64,000 bases of DNA from Prostheceraeus crozeri. Lineage: Eukaryota; Platyhelminthes; Polycladida; Euryleptidae. The position numbers were made by a program, and so were the translations under genes. Below the pieces are notes generated by a model, which had not been told where the DNA came from, searched no databases, and worked only from the letters and a program-made list of their open reading frames with translations. Positions 33,456 to 45,054 of this stretch are shown here, in pieces (within the stretch, counting starts at the first letter, position 1; each line of letters opens with the position of its first letter). The stretch spans positions 154,648 through 218,647 of the forward strand of contig CAJQUW010003166.1 of NCBI GenBank assembly GCA_907163375.1, given 5' to 3'.

Positions 33456-34325
33456 TCATAGATTGGAAAGAGCCAAGTAAATTGTTAGAATTTATCAATT
33501 GCTGCAATATATTTCTCCTACTATCCGCACGTATCATCAGGTAGTGAGTGAATGATTTACAGAATAAAATATGAAATTCACATCAAGAGATATATAAAAA
33601 AGATATACAAAATATACAAACTATGGTAAGATAAGAGAAGGAGCTATGCGGCAGGTAGTTAAGGGTTATATAGTACCAATAGCATTTATAGTAAATGACC
33701 TGACATGAAGAAAAAAGAGAAGAAACAGGATGTGAATTAAAAATCTGATTACTGTGGAATAACAAAGTCAATGAAAGAGGAAATCTCTATACCAGTAACT
33801 GTCAAATTCGTGCCTTGAGTTGATGTTTGGTTTTAACTTGTTGATGTAATAGGCTTCTCTCAAATGAAGGTTGGTTGAATCATTATCAAATGACAAAATT
33901 GTTGTTGTTATTTTTGTCCTACAGATGTTACACGTTTGCAGGTGTTTGAATACGGATGAGTTGATGTTGGTGGTGTGTTCACGACAGCGGATGTGTAAAT
34001 GTTTAATGGTGCTGCCAATATAAAATTGTTTGCACTTGTCACATGTAACTTGATATACTTCACACCTTTGGTAACACATTTTATTGTTTCTGATGGGACA
34101 ATTTTGGAGTGTGCACTCTTGATTGGGTGTTTTTGTTTCAAAGCACTTCGTAAGGTTTTGTTCTTCCTTGTTATTCTAGCATCTGTGTTTTCTCGGCGAA
34201 ACACGTTCTTGATTTGTTTGTCTACTTTTTCAGTGACAAATGGAAATGGGAAATACATGTATTCAACATTTTGTTCATTTCGATTTCTTTTTCTTTTTTA
34301 TGATAAAAATAAAATAAATGTTTAG
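33456..34325 (-). mobile_element. Penelope-like element 3' part, left (minus-strand) copy
   Basis: Minus strand encodes the C-terminal linker and GIY-YIG endonuclease of a Penelope-like element: FVTEKVDKQIKNVFRRENTD, then MCYQRC, VYQVTCDKCKQFYIGSTIKH, the Arg/His pair in HIRCREH, and the catalytic Glu in LREAYYINKLKPNIN. Relative to the right copy it lacks one base near 34131, which shifts the frame between linker and nuclease. It runs about 135 bases further upstream than the right copy. The RT core is missing. Confidence 0.88.
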
Positions 34326-35051
34326 ATGTTAAAATAACAAGGAAGAACAAAACCTTGCGAAGTGCTTTGAAACAAAAACGACCCAATCAAGAGTGCACAC
34401 TCCAAAATTGTCCCATCAGAAACAATAAAATGTGTTACCAAAGGTGTGTAGTATATCAAGTTACATGTGACAAGTGCAAACAATTTTATATTGGCAGCAC
34501 CATTAAACATTTACACATCCGCTGTCGTGAACACACCACCAACATCAACTCATCCGTATTCAAACACCTGCAAACGTGTAACATCTGTAGGACAAAAATA
34601 ACAACAACAATTTTGTCATTTGATAATGATTCAACCAACCTTCATTTGAGAGAAGCCTATTACATCAACAAGTTAAAACCAAACATCAACTCAAGGCACG
34701 AATTTGACAGTTACTGGTATAGAGATTTCCTCTTTCATTGACTTTGTTATTCCACAGTAATCAGATTTTTAATTCACATCCTGTTTCTTCTCTTTTTTCT
34801 TCATGTCAGGTCATTTACTATAAATGCTATTTGTACTATGTAACCCTTAACTACCTGCCGCATAGCTCCTTCTCTTATCTTACCATAGTTTGTATATTTT
34901 GTATATCTTTTTTATATATCTCTTGATGTGAATTTCATATTTTATTCTGTAAATCATTCACTCACTACCTGATGATACGTGCGGATAGTAGGAGAAATAT
35001 ATTACAGCAATTGATAAATTCTAACAATTTACTTGTCTCTTTTCAATCTAT
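34325..35051 (+). mobile_element. Penelope-like element 3' part, right (plus-strand) copy
   Basis: Head-to-head mate of the left copy. The 129-codon frame at 34355-34741 joins the Cys-containing linker (SALKQKRPNQECTLQNCPI, NNKMCYQRC) to the complete GIY-YIG domain in one frame. Over the 103 residues comparable with the left copy only one differs (Val for Glu). Downstream both copies share a non-coding-looking 3' tail ending near TTCTAACAATTTACTTG. 5'-truncated, so not autonomous. Confidence 0.88.
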
Positions 35052-38000
35052 ATAATGTGCTAGGGGAGAAGATGCTGTAAAAAACTAAGCTTGACACCTA
35101 GCACTACACCTTCAACCTAACACCTAGACACAAAGGTTAAGGTATTCAATGTTCAGTAAAAACGTGAAAATGTTATTTATCTCATGGCAACTAAGCTTCA
35201 CACTGAAAGAATACAAAGGAGATATCATTAGAATAACAATTTTATAGAACAATAACTTAGAATACAAATTTACAAAGGAGACAACTCAAAGAGAAAAATG
35301 CAATCAAGGGTCTAGTGCAGGACTCGAATTTTTCGGGGAATTTTTAAACAATGACACATGTATGTCTCGTTATGAGAACGTGCCGATACTTTGCTACCTC
35401 TTACAGAAAAATTTCATGTGATTAAATGAGCATTTGCTCATGTAAATTATTTGAGAATTTGTAGCGTTTTCGCTGATATTGCAGGAGCATTTGCTGCTCC
35501 ATTATTGTTGGGAATCGTAGAACATTGATGTTTGATTAAAGATAAGGGTCATATCAAATTGCAAATTTTGTCGGAGCATTCATTGCCTTATACAATATTT
35601 TTGTATAAATTAGAGCTGTCCATTGCAAAGTTGCGACGTTCCGTATGATAAGGTGACGTAATGTCTTATCTAAAAGTTATCATGTGATATTTTTATCATA
35701 AGGAGTTAGACATATCACAAATAAATTTAATATCGCAAAAATGAATTCAGCGATCGCTTTTTACAGGTATTTACATGTCTACTGACTGTCATTCGATGGA
35801 CAAGGTGAATTAATTGTCAATTAACAAGCGAAATTCCATCGTAACAATTTTAATTTCAGATGATGGACTTAACTAAGTCAGCTAAGAGACCGCCTAGACT
35901 TCAGTATGTTTATATTTAAACGATGTTTCATTGAAAAAGTACAAAGTTATTGGTCGCACCTTGATCTTCCCAAACCATCAGTGGTACATCCATTATTCAC
36001 GTGCGCGTCCATGATCAATAATTTGATCAATAATTCATGTGAAATATACTTGTACAAATCGAGTGCCATGCTCTTTTACATTAAAAAAAATATTTTTGGG
36101 TAGGTGTCATAAATACATAGAATCATGCGCGCATTAATGCATTGTCCAATGGACAAGAGCATATTTAATTAAACAAAGAAGATGCATGTGTGCTTTCGAT
36201 GACTCATGCACATGTACGAGTGCTTGCCTTCACAGTTAAGTGTGTAAAACAGTCGGTTGTAACGAGAAAATTTCATCAGTAAATTATGTGCGTTCTTAGT
36301 ATTGTTCCGAACGTGGCTCACAGTAGGCTAGCAACTGACTGGGAAGAGTTGACTGATTTTCACTCTATTGAGGGTCACACTTCTGTTCTGCCTCTCTATT
36401 CCACCCCTTGTCTATGTGCCTTCAAAACGCTTTTTATGCAAACCGTGTAGGGATACGTGCGTCTTCCGTTTAGGAGAGCGTCTATGAATTTGTTGAATGA
36501 TCTACAATTTCAAAGCTTGATATTTTTTCTAATGGAGTTATTTTTTGCCAGTGTCCTGCAAGTATTACTGTTTGTTATAACCAGCTGCATAATATTAAAG
36601 AATCAACTGTTTTAAGACCTAAACCAACTAAAAAACAACGCTTTTGCCACTAAATTCCAGCTATTTTGTCGGGTTCTAGTTATGATGCAATTTCAGAAAA
36701 TGAAAGTTGCATGCATAGTCAGCTTGCGTTTTATTATCAGACAATTAACGTTGATAATATAAGAGATGCAAGTAACAGGTGCCGTATTTCTCGATTAGGA
36801 CCCACCCTCAAATAGAGCACATAAGTTGGAAAATAATAATTTATCCCGCCCCCAATATTACAAACGCACACATAAATTTATGAATTAAAGGCTTTTTGCG
36901 GGTTTTAGTGTAAAATCACAGCATTGGAGAATGACTGCATATAAGTCTGGTATGTTTATGTTGTCTAACAATGGTTGTCAATGATCTCTATTGTTCAGCA
37001 GTTGGCCTAACTTGTATAACTCGTGATTTCTAAACATTCAACATCGTGATTATTCCATTGTAACCGATGTTTCTTCCAAACTTAATAGAAAATTACTGCT
37101 TGTTTAAGAATGCACTATTATTAGAATGTACTATAAGAATATGCTTGTTTAGAATGCATTAAATTTCTTACCAAACTAATAAGAAGTGATAGGATCTATA
37201 GTCGCTCAACTTATACTTGACAACAACAATCGATTTAAAGGGAATTATAAAATCAAAATCGTCAATGCTGCAGTCTCACTCAGCATAGTTCCTGACCCTA
37301 ATTGAAAATTTACCGTCTCAAGTTCGTCATCGCTGTCGCAATCATCGCTTGTTTCTCTTGTATTTCTTCCCTTCGTTTTCCGCCTGATCATCAGTGTGCG
37401 GGATGTTCGCACTAGTAATCACAAAATTTGTTTGCACACCCGCCCGCGAATGACACCCGCGCTTAAATGTTTTAAAATTCACAAAACTTGCTAAATATAT
37501 TCGAGAAAATGCAGCATATATGTATTTGAAATTTTGTGAATACATGAATAGAGAAGATCTTTCAAAGTTCTCCATGTGGTGCTCTATGTACTATTCTTAC
37601 TATAAATTTTCCAATTTTTTTAAAAAAAGACGGAGACAGTTATTTTTTTACAAATGTAAAGATAGTAAGGATTTATCTTGAAAGCAAAAAGACAGTGCAA
37701 GAAAGCTACAACAGAAATCGGGGAGATTGATTGAACAAACTTTGACATGATACACAGAAAGTTAATGAAGTGGAAAGTCAAGTCGTACTGTTATAGCACA
37801 TGGAGCACGACATCACAAATCCATTTAGTCAGTATTATCTCAGGAAACATTAATGCATGTTGTGCGTAATTTATCTGTGTTGCAATGTGGAAAAATTAAG
37901 GCAATAATGTATCGCGTAATAATGATATCTGTATCAATGCATGTGAAAGATTTTTTTAGAAATCGCAGTTAGAGTATATCTACATGTGTAAATAGCATTA

Positions 38001-38719
38001 CTGTCCAGTTCATTTCAATTACGCACAATATTGTCATCATAGATTTTTTCGGGCAATAATGTAGGACATTTTCAGACGCCTACGCGCCCTCAAATGTCCT
38101 ACAGGATAATCCTGTTTGCCATTTATCGTGAACATTTTTTCCGAAGGAAATCGAAATGGATAGATATTGAAAATTGAATATTTTCGATTGGTAGATTTGC
38201 TCTATTCTTTATTTTTAAACAATAAAATAAAATGGGCTTTTTCAGCTTACATTAATTTACATTAAGTACAGATGTCCTTGCTTGCATTTCCAGAAATGAC
38301 TGGCATCATGCATTACGTCACTGTCCGTTGAAAACCTCACATGTGGCATTTGACCTTATAGGCAAAACCTCGCATTTGCAATTTTGAAACTTAGCAGCAG
38401 ACTGAAAAACTGTCTAATTCAGTGAATTCGTTCGAGAAAATATCATTCTGAAGTATTGCGTATTAAGTGTCTAAGTCAATCGCACTGCACGTGTTGAAAA
38501 AAATGTGAATGTAGATAAAGACTTGTTTTCCATCGATTTATCGAAAAAAGTAATTTCTGTCTTGTCCAAATTGCACATGGGAGGCTTCGTGAAATGCACT
38601 TTAATGCACATGTGTGGTTTTGCCTGGATAACGACGATTATTAAACATGAAGAAACTTTTTCGTCAACGTTGTAGAGAGTCACGCACAACATTTGACGAC
38701 CAACTATCTATCATTTCAG
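35052..38719. other. NAPG intron, nothing supported
   Basis: 3.7 kb of AT-rich intron. I see scattered short palindromes (for example around 36016-36032 and 38071-38102) but no coding or RNA gene. Confidence 0.5.
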
Positions 38720-39030
38720 CTACATGTTATCGAGTTGCACGTGAGCTTGAGAAAGCTGCCAGCACATACGAAACAGTCGCTGACTTGAATAAGAAGCAAA
38801 ATGCAATATTCCACGCAGCAAAAGCTATGGAGCAAGCAGCTCTACTTTACAAAGAATTGAAACAGTGGGATCGCATTTGTCCACTTTTCACGCAAGCAGC
38901 ACAACTTTTCAGAGAAAATGGTTCTGTTGACACTGCTACTGTTAGTCTTGAGAGAGGAGCGAAGATACTGGAGCTTAATTGTCCTCAAGATGCCGCCCGT
39001 CTTTACGATTTGGCAACAGATACAGCCGAG
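38720..39030 (+). CDS. NAPG: NAPG exon (TPR-like helical repeats)
   Basis: Acceptor CATTTCAG at 38719; CT completes the Ala codon of the preceding exon, giving QKAATCYRVARELEKAAS. It encodes ASTYETVADLNKKQNAIFHA, AAKAMEQAALLYKEL, LFRENGSVDTATVSLERGAK and AARLYDLATDTAE, antiparallel helices of the SNAP fold with the conserved FHAAKA motif. Phase 1 in, phase 0 out. The exon end and donor are tandemly duplicated (see findings), so two GTAAGT donors lie at 39031 and 39054. Only the first keeps frame with the next exon. Confidence 0.95.
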
Positions 39031-40436
39031 GTAAGTGAACAGATACAGCCGAGGTAAGTGTCATTCGTCATGTCGCATCTTTCTTGTGATCCATTAAAAA
39101 CTAAACCGCCCGACCTGCCAAAAATAGTTGGAATTGGCCCCAAAGGAAAGGAAGGCAAAATTTATGACATATTTCAAAAATATTTTTTTCTAAGGTCTGA
39201 ATTTTGACACTTTTCGCAAGCATTTTATGTTATTACCTTAAACACGTCGCTTTTCAGTATGAGTGCAGTCATCTATGAATACAGTAATGTGAGTCTGTGA
39301 ATCACATCTTGACTATTTTTTATGCCATAGTATAGACATCGAATATGATTGGGAATAATATAAAAGCCACTTATTAAACTTAGAAGTAAGGGCGCATTAG
39401 TGTAGTCATTTTTGTGTATTTTCCTAATAGTTTGAATTGCTTGCTTATCTGTAAGTCGTCTTTCTTTTTAATCACATTTGAACTGTTTTTAGAACTGTAG
39501 AATGCTATTTCAGAGATACATTGGAATGAATGTTTTGAATGGAAATCAAAGGAAAGTTTCATACGTATACTTCAGTTGCATTCTATGCACAAACCGGTCT
39601 TATCAATCTCTTTGGTACTGACAAGTAACCGCTCAGTACATTCATCCAGTTTGTCATCGTAAATAGATGATGATCTTGTAAATAGAAAAAAATGAATATT
39701 TTTGATTGCTTTTTCTATATACCTGATGATAAAAAAGGGACTACCTAAATTATATCGAAATTCAGTCGACATGTTTAGCTTCCAAGTAAGTTATGATAAG
39801 CGTGTATCCGTTATTGTGTTTGCTGAAAAGTGGTCAAAATATAAAATCGCTCAATCTCTCAACACGAAAACATGTATATGAGTTAGCGAATATGTATGCG
39901 AATGTATGATAATGAATCAGGCACAAAGGAAGTGGCATTTTCTGAGCTTTCTTTTGATATGTCGCTACTCAAAATGAATGGAATAGGCAAAAAATTGTGA
40001 TATCGCAAAGTTATCGGCTACGTTGATGTGTTACATGAATGGATGGCATGAGAATCGATTGAATTTTGACATTATTTAGTTTTTTATGATCATCTGTTTA
40101 GTACAAAGATACGCGAGTTAGAGCAAATCAATACAACAATAAGAAAGTTCACTAAATGTGTTGAACCCAAGATTTCATCTGATTTGGAGAAATTGTTTAG
40201 AAGTTAAGGAGGGAATCGCCTCTCCCCGTGATCTCGGTGAAGTTGAACTTATCGGATGGAAGTAGCAAAAAATATCAAAATCCAGTTCCATGAATAAACC
40301 CATGTATATTCTGCTTCGTACTATACATGCTTTGATTTACACTTGATTTGACATTTTTTTGCTCAGATAAGCTAAAACATGTTTATTCATGTATTTTCTT
40401 GTTTGCGTCCTTGAACTGCAAAAATGAAAATGTGGT

Positions 40437-40620
40437 CTCCGTGGCGAAGTGATTAAGTGCTTGGCCTAGCGATCTTCTGATCCATACTCCAGAGGTCCAA
40501 CCCCGATAGTGTCATTGGTAGTTGTCAGGAAGGGCATCCGGACTAAAAGATCACAACGCTCCAGATAAAAGTGTGACTATAAAATGAAATAAATGAACCT
40601 TGTTTATACTCGGAAGCACA
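40437..40620 (+). mobile_element. tRNA-derived SINE (Leu/Ser-like head) with conserved tail
   Basis: The head GTGGCGAAGTGATTAAGTGC resembles a class II tRNA A-box region, and the degraded B-box AGGTCCAACCCC follows. Downstream TCAGGAAGGGCATCCGGAC resembles a tail shared by several animal SINE/LINE families (from memory), and the element ends near repeated AAATGAA. Confidence 0.65.
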
Positions 40621-40699
40621 TTAGGCACGGAGCCTTTCTTCCATGTGGCCGAATTGTTGTTTATCCCACTCTCATCACTTAGCAAGAATGTAGAGTGTA

Positions 40700-40800
40700 C
40701 CTATTTTAAAGGTCTTAAGTTTGACCCGACCAAGGCTTGAACCAAGGTCTTCCCGACGCAGAGCGAACACTATGACACAATACCACAGCGCCGGTATGTC
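40700..40800 (-). mobile_element. tRNA-like SINE fragment, opposite orientation
   Basis: Minus strand has a B-box TTGGTTCAAGCC near 40742-40731 and an A-box-like start near 40795-40775. It resembles the fragment at 31190-31290. Together with 40437-40620 it makes an inverted pair about 80 bases apart. Confidence 0.5.
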
Positions 40801-41032
40801 ACACGGACTGTGTCAGTACCGTCCAAGCCCTCAGTATGGGGAGTAGTGACGTTAAACCATTCATTTCATATTCAGTCATCGCATGCCTCTGTAATTGATC
40901 TACAGGCTTCAGTGCATGAAATCAGTGTTATATACAATCTTGTAATATGAGAACAAGGTATCAAATGTGTTCTCCCACGAAACATTTCCGTCATTTTTAT
41001 CGAGAGTTCCATCCATCAAATTCTTTTTTCAG

Positions 41033-41159
41033 ATTGAAGAGAAAATCAAGCAGGCAGCGGATAACAGTAATTGCTGTGCACGAATGCTGATTCGAGTCAA
41101 GGATTATGACGGTGCACAGCAGCATTTAGAAAGAAGAATTTCACTTCTAAACAGAGACG
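41033..41159 (+). CDS. NAPG: NAPG exon (helical repeats, middle)
   Basis: Acceptor TTTTTTCAG at 41032, donor GACG|GTAAGG. It encodes IEEKIKQAADNSNCCARMLI, RVKDYDGAQQHLERRISLLN and RD, the matching gamma-SNAP helices. Phase 0 in, phase 1 out. A first-donor splice from the previous exon gives TDTAE-IEEKIKQ, one residue shorter than the vertebrate form I recall. Confidence 0.93.
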
Positions 41160-42757
41160 GTAAGGAAATTCAATTTATTGTAGTCAGAATACCATTTATT
41201 AGCTTTAGACTTTTGGTCGAGATAGTCCATTTCTAATCACTATCAGTTGGTTTCAATAAAAGAAGTCTTATCTATCATTCCTGTCTTGTCCCCTTTTTGC
41301 GGCCATGTATTCCAGAAGACGCTAAGTGGGTTAGGCGGCTCATGATCATCACCACTTACCATAACTTTCGCCAAGTATTTCTCTGACGTCGCACTGCAGA
41401 CGTGGCAACAACTTCGATCTCTTCGTTACTTTCTTGACCCACACTGTCTTCCTCTTATTCTACACATGGTTGTCAAACGAACGTAACGGCTGTCTTCGGA
41501 TGGAATCTTTGTTGTTCTCTAGGCACATTTCTTGTGTGAGATGAACGACACTTCTGCAATCGCCATTGCGGTCTATTTTTTATTCATACACTGATGGCGT
41601 TTTCTTACAGGTTGGCGGTGTATTTTCAACCTTCTACCTGTCAGAAAATAGAGTGCATCTATTTTCGTGATGCTCTACTTTTATGCTATTATTTCGCATT
41701 AGTTTTACTTCCTCGAATAAGAATGCATGCGTCAGATGAAAATATGTAAGAAACAAAGCACCTGTTTGATATCGATTTCATACTAAGGCAAGATTTCTCA
41801 CGACTGCAGTTGCAAATGAACATCGACTTTGAGCAAGTATCGAATTAATACTATACTGTGTACGGCAAATGTTTCGATCTGTCTTCAACTTTGTCTGCGA
41901 CCGAATTTGAATTCAATGAAACAGTAAAGAAATGCGCTGTAGAAAATAAAGCACTAGGCAAGCTGGATATTTGTATCAGGCCCGAGGCATTTCATCTTTT
42001 TCAATTCTACTTTTCTGCGTTCGCCTAAATTTGGGACATCGGTATGCGAAATACTTCAGCGAATGTCACTCACATGAGGAATGATTTGGTGCACTCCTGA
42101 CAGATGACAGTAAACCAAAGATGAAGATGAAGTATGTTAATGAAGTCGAGAATACGTTGGTCTTTTAGTCTCGCCGTACATCTTTTTGAGATTTCAAAAT
42201 CAACCATTCCGACCGATGTGGCTACTTTTATTTCGCACCTTGTTTCATAGGTTGCATGGATTATGGAATCCGATACAAATTATAGAAATAATTGACATTA
42301 CTGAATTACTGCTCATTCGATCAAAACAGATGACATTTCAAATCAACTGATGTAGCATTAAAATCATCATTGTAGCCATTAGCATCCGTACCAAAGTTTG
42401 ATTGAAGCGTATAGTAAAGTCACTACGGAAGTCGTAGGTTGGTCACAGTCTCCTTTTGTCGACACTTCCAAAGAATTCAATCTCAATCTCGCCTCGAGAT
42501 TGCAAGTAGACCTATTTCAGATGTGTCAATTGCTCAGGAAAGGTAATTGATTGCATCAGGCTTGTCAAATGGTCCATATTGTATGGACCGGTTGATATAA
42601 CATATTGGTGCTTATTTTGCAACCGACTAGGTTTAAATTACCACACGAAGCCTTTTCTTAATTCAAATAGTACCCCAATTAATGTACGAGCCTCCCATGA
42701 ATAGAAACTTCCGCCATCAAACACAAAATATCGCCACAACTACACTCTAAGAAAATC

Positions 42758-42908
42758 GGTTTTCTGGGAAAACACATGGTTTCTCAGAAAACCCAACTGG
42801 TTTTCCGAACAGTTGATGGTTTTCTAGGAAATCAAACTGGCTTTGCAGAAAGCCAGACCGGTTTTTCGCACAAATACTGGTTTTCTAGTAGATCAAATTA
42901 TTTTTCAG
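42758..42908. repeat. Short minisatellite, ~20-21 bp units with internal dyad symmetry
   Basis: About seven diverged units beginning GGTTTTC (42758, 42778, 42800, 42818, 42838, 42859, 42878 approximately). Many units are themselves small palindromes of the form GGTTTTC...GAAAACC. Confidence 0.75.
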
Positions 42909-43904
42909 AGCATTTGATTTGTTTCTTGTGTAATGTTTTTCGTACTTTGGTTATCTGAAAAACAGTTATTCAAATCAGGATAGCCCTTAGTAAGATGGTA
43001 AGTAAACCAAATGTTGTTTTATGCTTTTCATGTATAAATTCTGCGATATATATCTTGCGAAAGTGTTGATTTTAATTTTGCATCTAATTAAAAATTCTTC
43101 TGATATTTTGACATCATTAAAATTTATTTCATGATGATTAAAGCTAATATCAATATGATATAGAATCAGTGGAATACAATTTTTATATAATTGAAATTTT
43201 TAGTATGCTCATGTTGAAATTTCAATTGTATCAAATTGAAATATGGATAATTTTTTAATTTAAGTGATTCTCGCAAGTGTCCAAAACTCACTACTGGTAA
43301 GTCAGCGTCTGTCGGAACTGGAGGTTCTTGGCAGCCATTTTTAGTTTCAAAAGAAAGTCTTCTCTCCCTTTGTTACGACAAATAATTTTTATTTGCGATG
43401 AATGGTAAACGCGTCGGTTTTTTACCAGTTATCACAACAAAGTGAGAGAAGATTTCTCTTTTGTAAGTAAAAATGAATGTCAAACTACTTAGTTACTAAG
43501 TAGAATTTTTAAATATTCTGAACTAAAGACTGACGTCCAAGTGTAGAATGTTGCACTGCCAAATTTTTTTCGAGAAAATGCTTTCTATACAAACTAGTCA
43601 TTGAGTTCGAAGAGTCATCAAACAACTTAACAGACAATTTAGATAAATATTTTGATTACTTAGTTATATGAAGGTACCACCTTCAAATTGCAACTCTTCT
43701 CCGTACTATCGTATCATGCCTTTTAACTTTTGCTATTGCAGAGTGATCGTCGATAATTAGGTTAGCTGTTCAGCGGTAAATAACCAAAGTTCACGTAGGA
43801 TCGAGTCCCATTAAACCCACTTTTTAATTAATATTGTAATTAAAGTGGCATTACGCTGACTTTTCCCTGAGGCGATCAAAGAAAATTATTAATATTCCAC
43901 TGGT

Positions 43905-43978
43905 AATCGAAGCTCAGCTGGTGGAGCGACTGGTCTAGGAGACCTGGGGTCGTAGGTTCGAGCCCTATCAGTCTCACA
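43905..43978 (+). mobile_element. tRNA-like relic / SINE head
   Basis: D-arm GCTC/GAGC, T-arm GTAGG/CCTAT with TTCGAGC loop, and B-box GGTTCGAGCCC are good. The acceptor stem does not pair and the anticodon stem has a mismatch, so a functional tRNA is unlikely. Confidence 0.55.
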
Positions 43979-44298
43979 TGCATCTCTTGCATAGCAATTT
44001 GATGTATCGGTTACTTCATTTCATTCTTGCTGTCAATAAAATATGAACATTTACTGATATACCGTAAGATTATTTTGTACTGAGCCTACTGTACTCTTGA
44101 AGTACGTTATTGGATCTGAAATATCTTCACCCTTAAAAGTGAGTTCAAACGATTGCATTCACTTACTGCAAAAGCTTAAACAATATTTTTTGAAAATGCA
44201 TGCGTGTGTTTAGACTTGTTCTTCGGGTTGAGCATTTTTGAGTTCCAAAAATTTGCCAAAGTACAGAAAGAAGTAAATCGTTATTTTTGCAATTTCAG

Positions 44299-44540
44299 AG
44301 CCTCTTACCAATGATGTGATGGCGCTGATGAGCAAGACGGCTGCGTGTATGTTGCTTGTGCAACTTAGCCGAGGCGACAGTGTGGCAGCTCGCGTAAACT
44401 TGGAGAAAGTGGGAGTGGTACTTCAGAGCAGCGATGACGGAGGACCCGTTGTTAAACTGTTAAACGCATATGAAGCTGGAGATGAAGAAGGGGCCAAGGC
44501 GGCTTTGGCGACGCCGACATTCAAGTATTTGGACAACGAT
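44299..44540 (+). CDS. NAPG: NAPG exon (C-terminal helices)
   Basis: Acceptor CAATTTCAG at 44298, donor GAT|GTAAGC. AG completes a Glu codon. It encodes EPLTNDVMALMSKTAACMLL, VQLSRGDSVAARVNLEKVGV and the conserved end ALATPTFKYLDND, the counterpart of the gamma-SNAP PLFKYMDND motif. Phase 1 in, phase 0 out. Confidence 0.94.
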
Positions 44541-45054
44541 GTAAGCTTCAATTAATTTTCGTTCGTTTTGAAAACCGCAGAAGATAGCCTGATAAGTCTT
44601 AGATAGCCAAAGAAAAGAAGATGACTAAACTGTAGCTCACACCGCTCGACATTTTTCGCCCCTAAGTTGATTTTTTCAAAATTTTCAGGCGCTGTTTATG
44701 ATCACGATGAAGACTAAAGAGCAGTGTTGGTAAAAACCGACCACTGTTTAAAAAACCAAAAAAACCCATGGGTTCTTTTACATACATTCACCAATTGATA
44801 GACGTACGATCGAATTTGAGACAGATATTGATAGTAGGTTACGTCCGATGTCAAATCGTAAGCTCAACGGTGTATTCTAATTTAAGTATCTAACTACTCA
44901 GAACATAATATTTCTTCATTATCTGAAATACACGTCTTATTCATTTCATACTACCGAGACAATTATTTCGATATGAGATAAGAATAACTCACGCTTAACA
45001 TCAAAATGGATTAATAATTATGTATCCACATGAAATTGTAAGTAACTTTGACAT
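44541..45054. other. NAPG intron before the A/C tract
   Basis: Ordinary AT-rich intron. Nothing seen. Confidence 0.5.

Larger units (their letters stand above)
41160..44298. other. NAPG intron with a minisatellite and a SINE head
   Basis: 3.1 kb intron. Apart from the 20-bp repeats at 42758-42908 and the tRNA-like segment at 43905-43978 I see nothing supportable. Confidence 0.5.

Noticed and set aside
34960..35005. Possible hammerhead ribozyme (CTGATGA ... GAAA) at the 3' end of the Penelope-like copy, also in the mirror copy near 33500-33545
   Set aside because: Hammerheads are known in Penelope-like elements, but the bases between the two core blocks do not form a stem II here, and stems I and III are not evident.
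38647..38719. Start codon at 38647 as the NAPG start
   Set aside because: A clear acceptor at 38719 and the in-phase exon at 31688 with conserved gamma-SNAP sequence show this is intron read-through.
43905..43978. Functional tRNA gene
   Set aside because: T- and D-arms look good, but the acceptor stem does not pair and the anticodon stem has a mismatch. Same verdict for 19205-19277.
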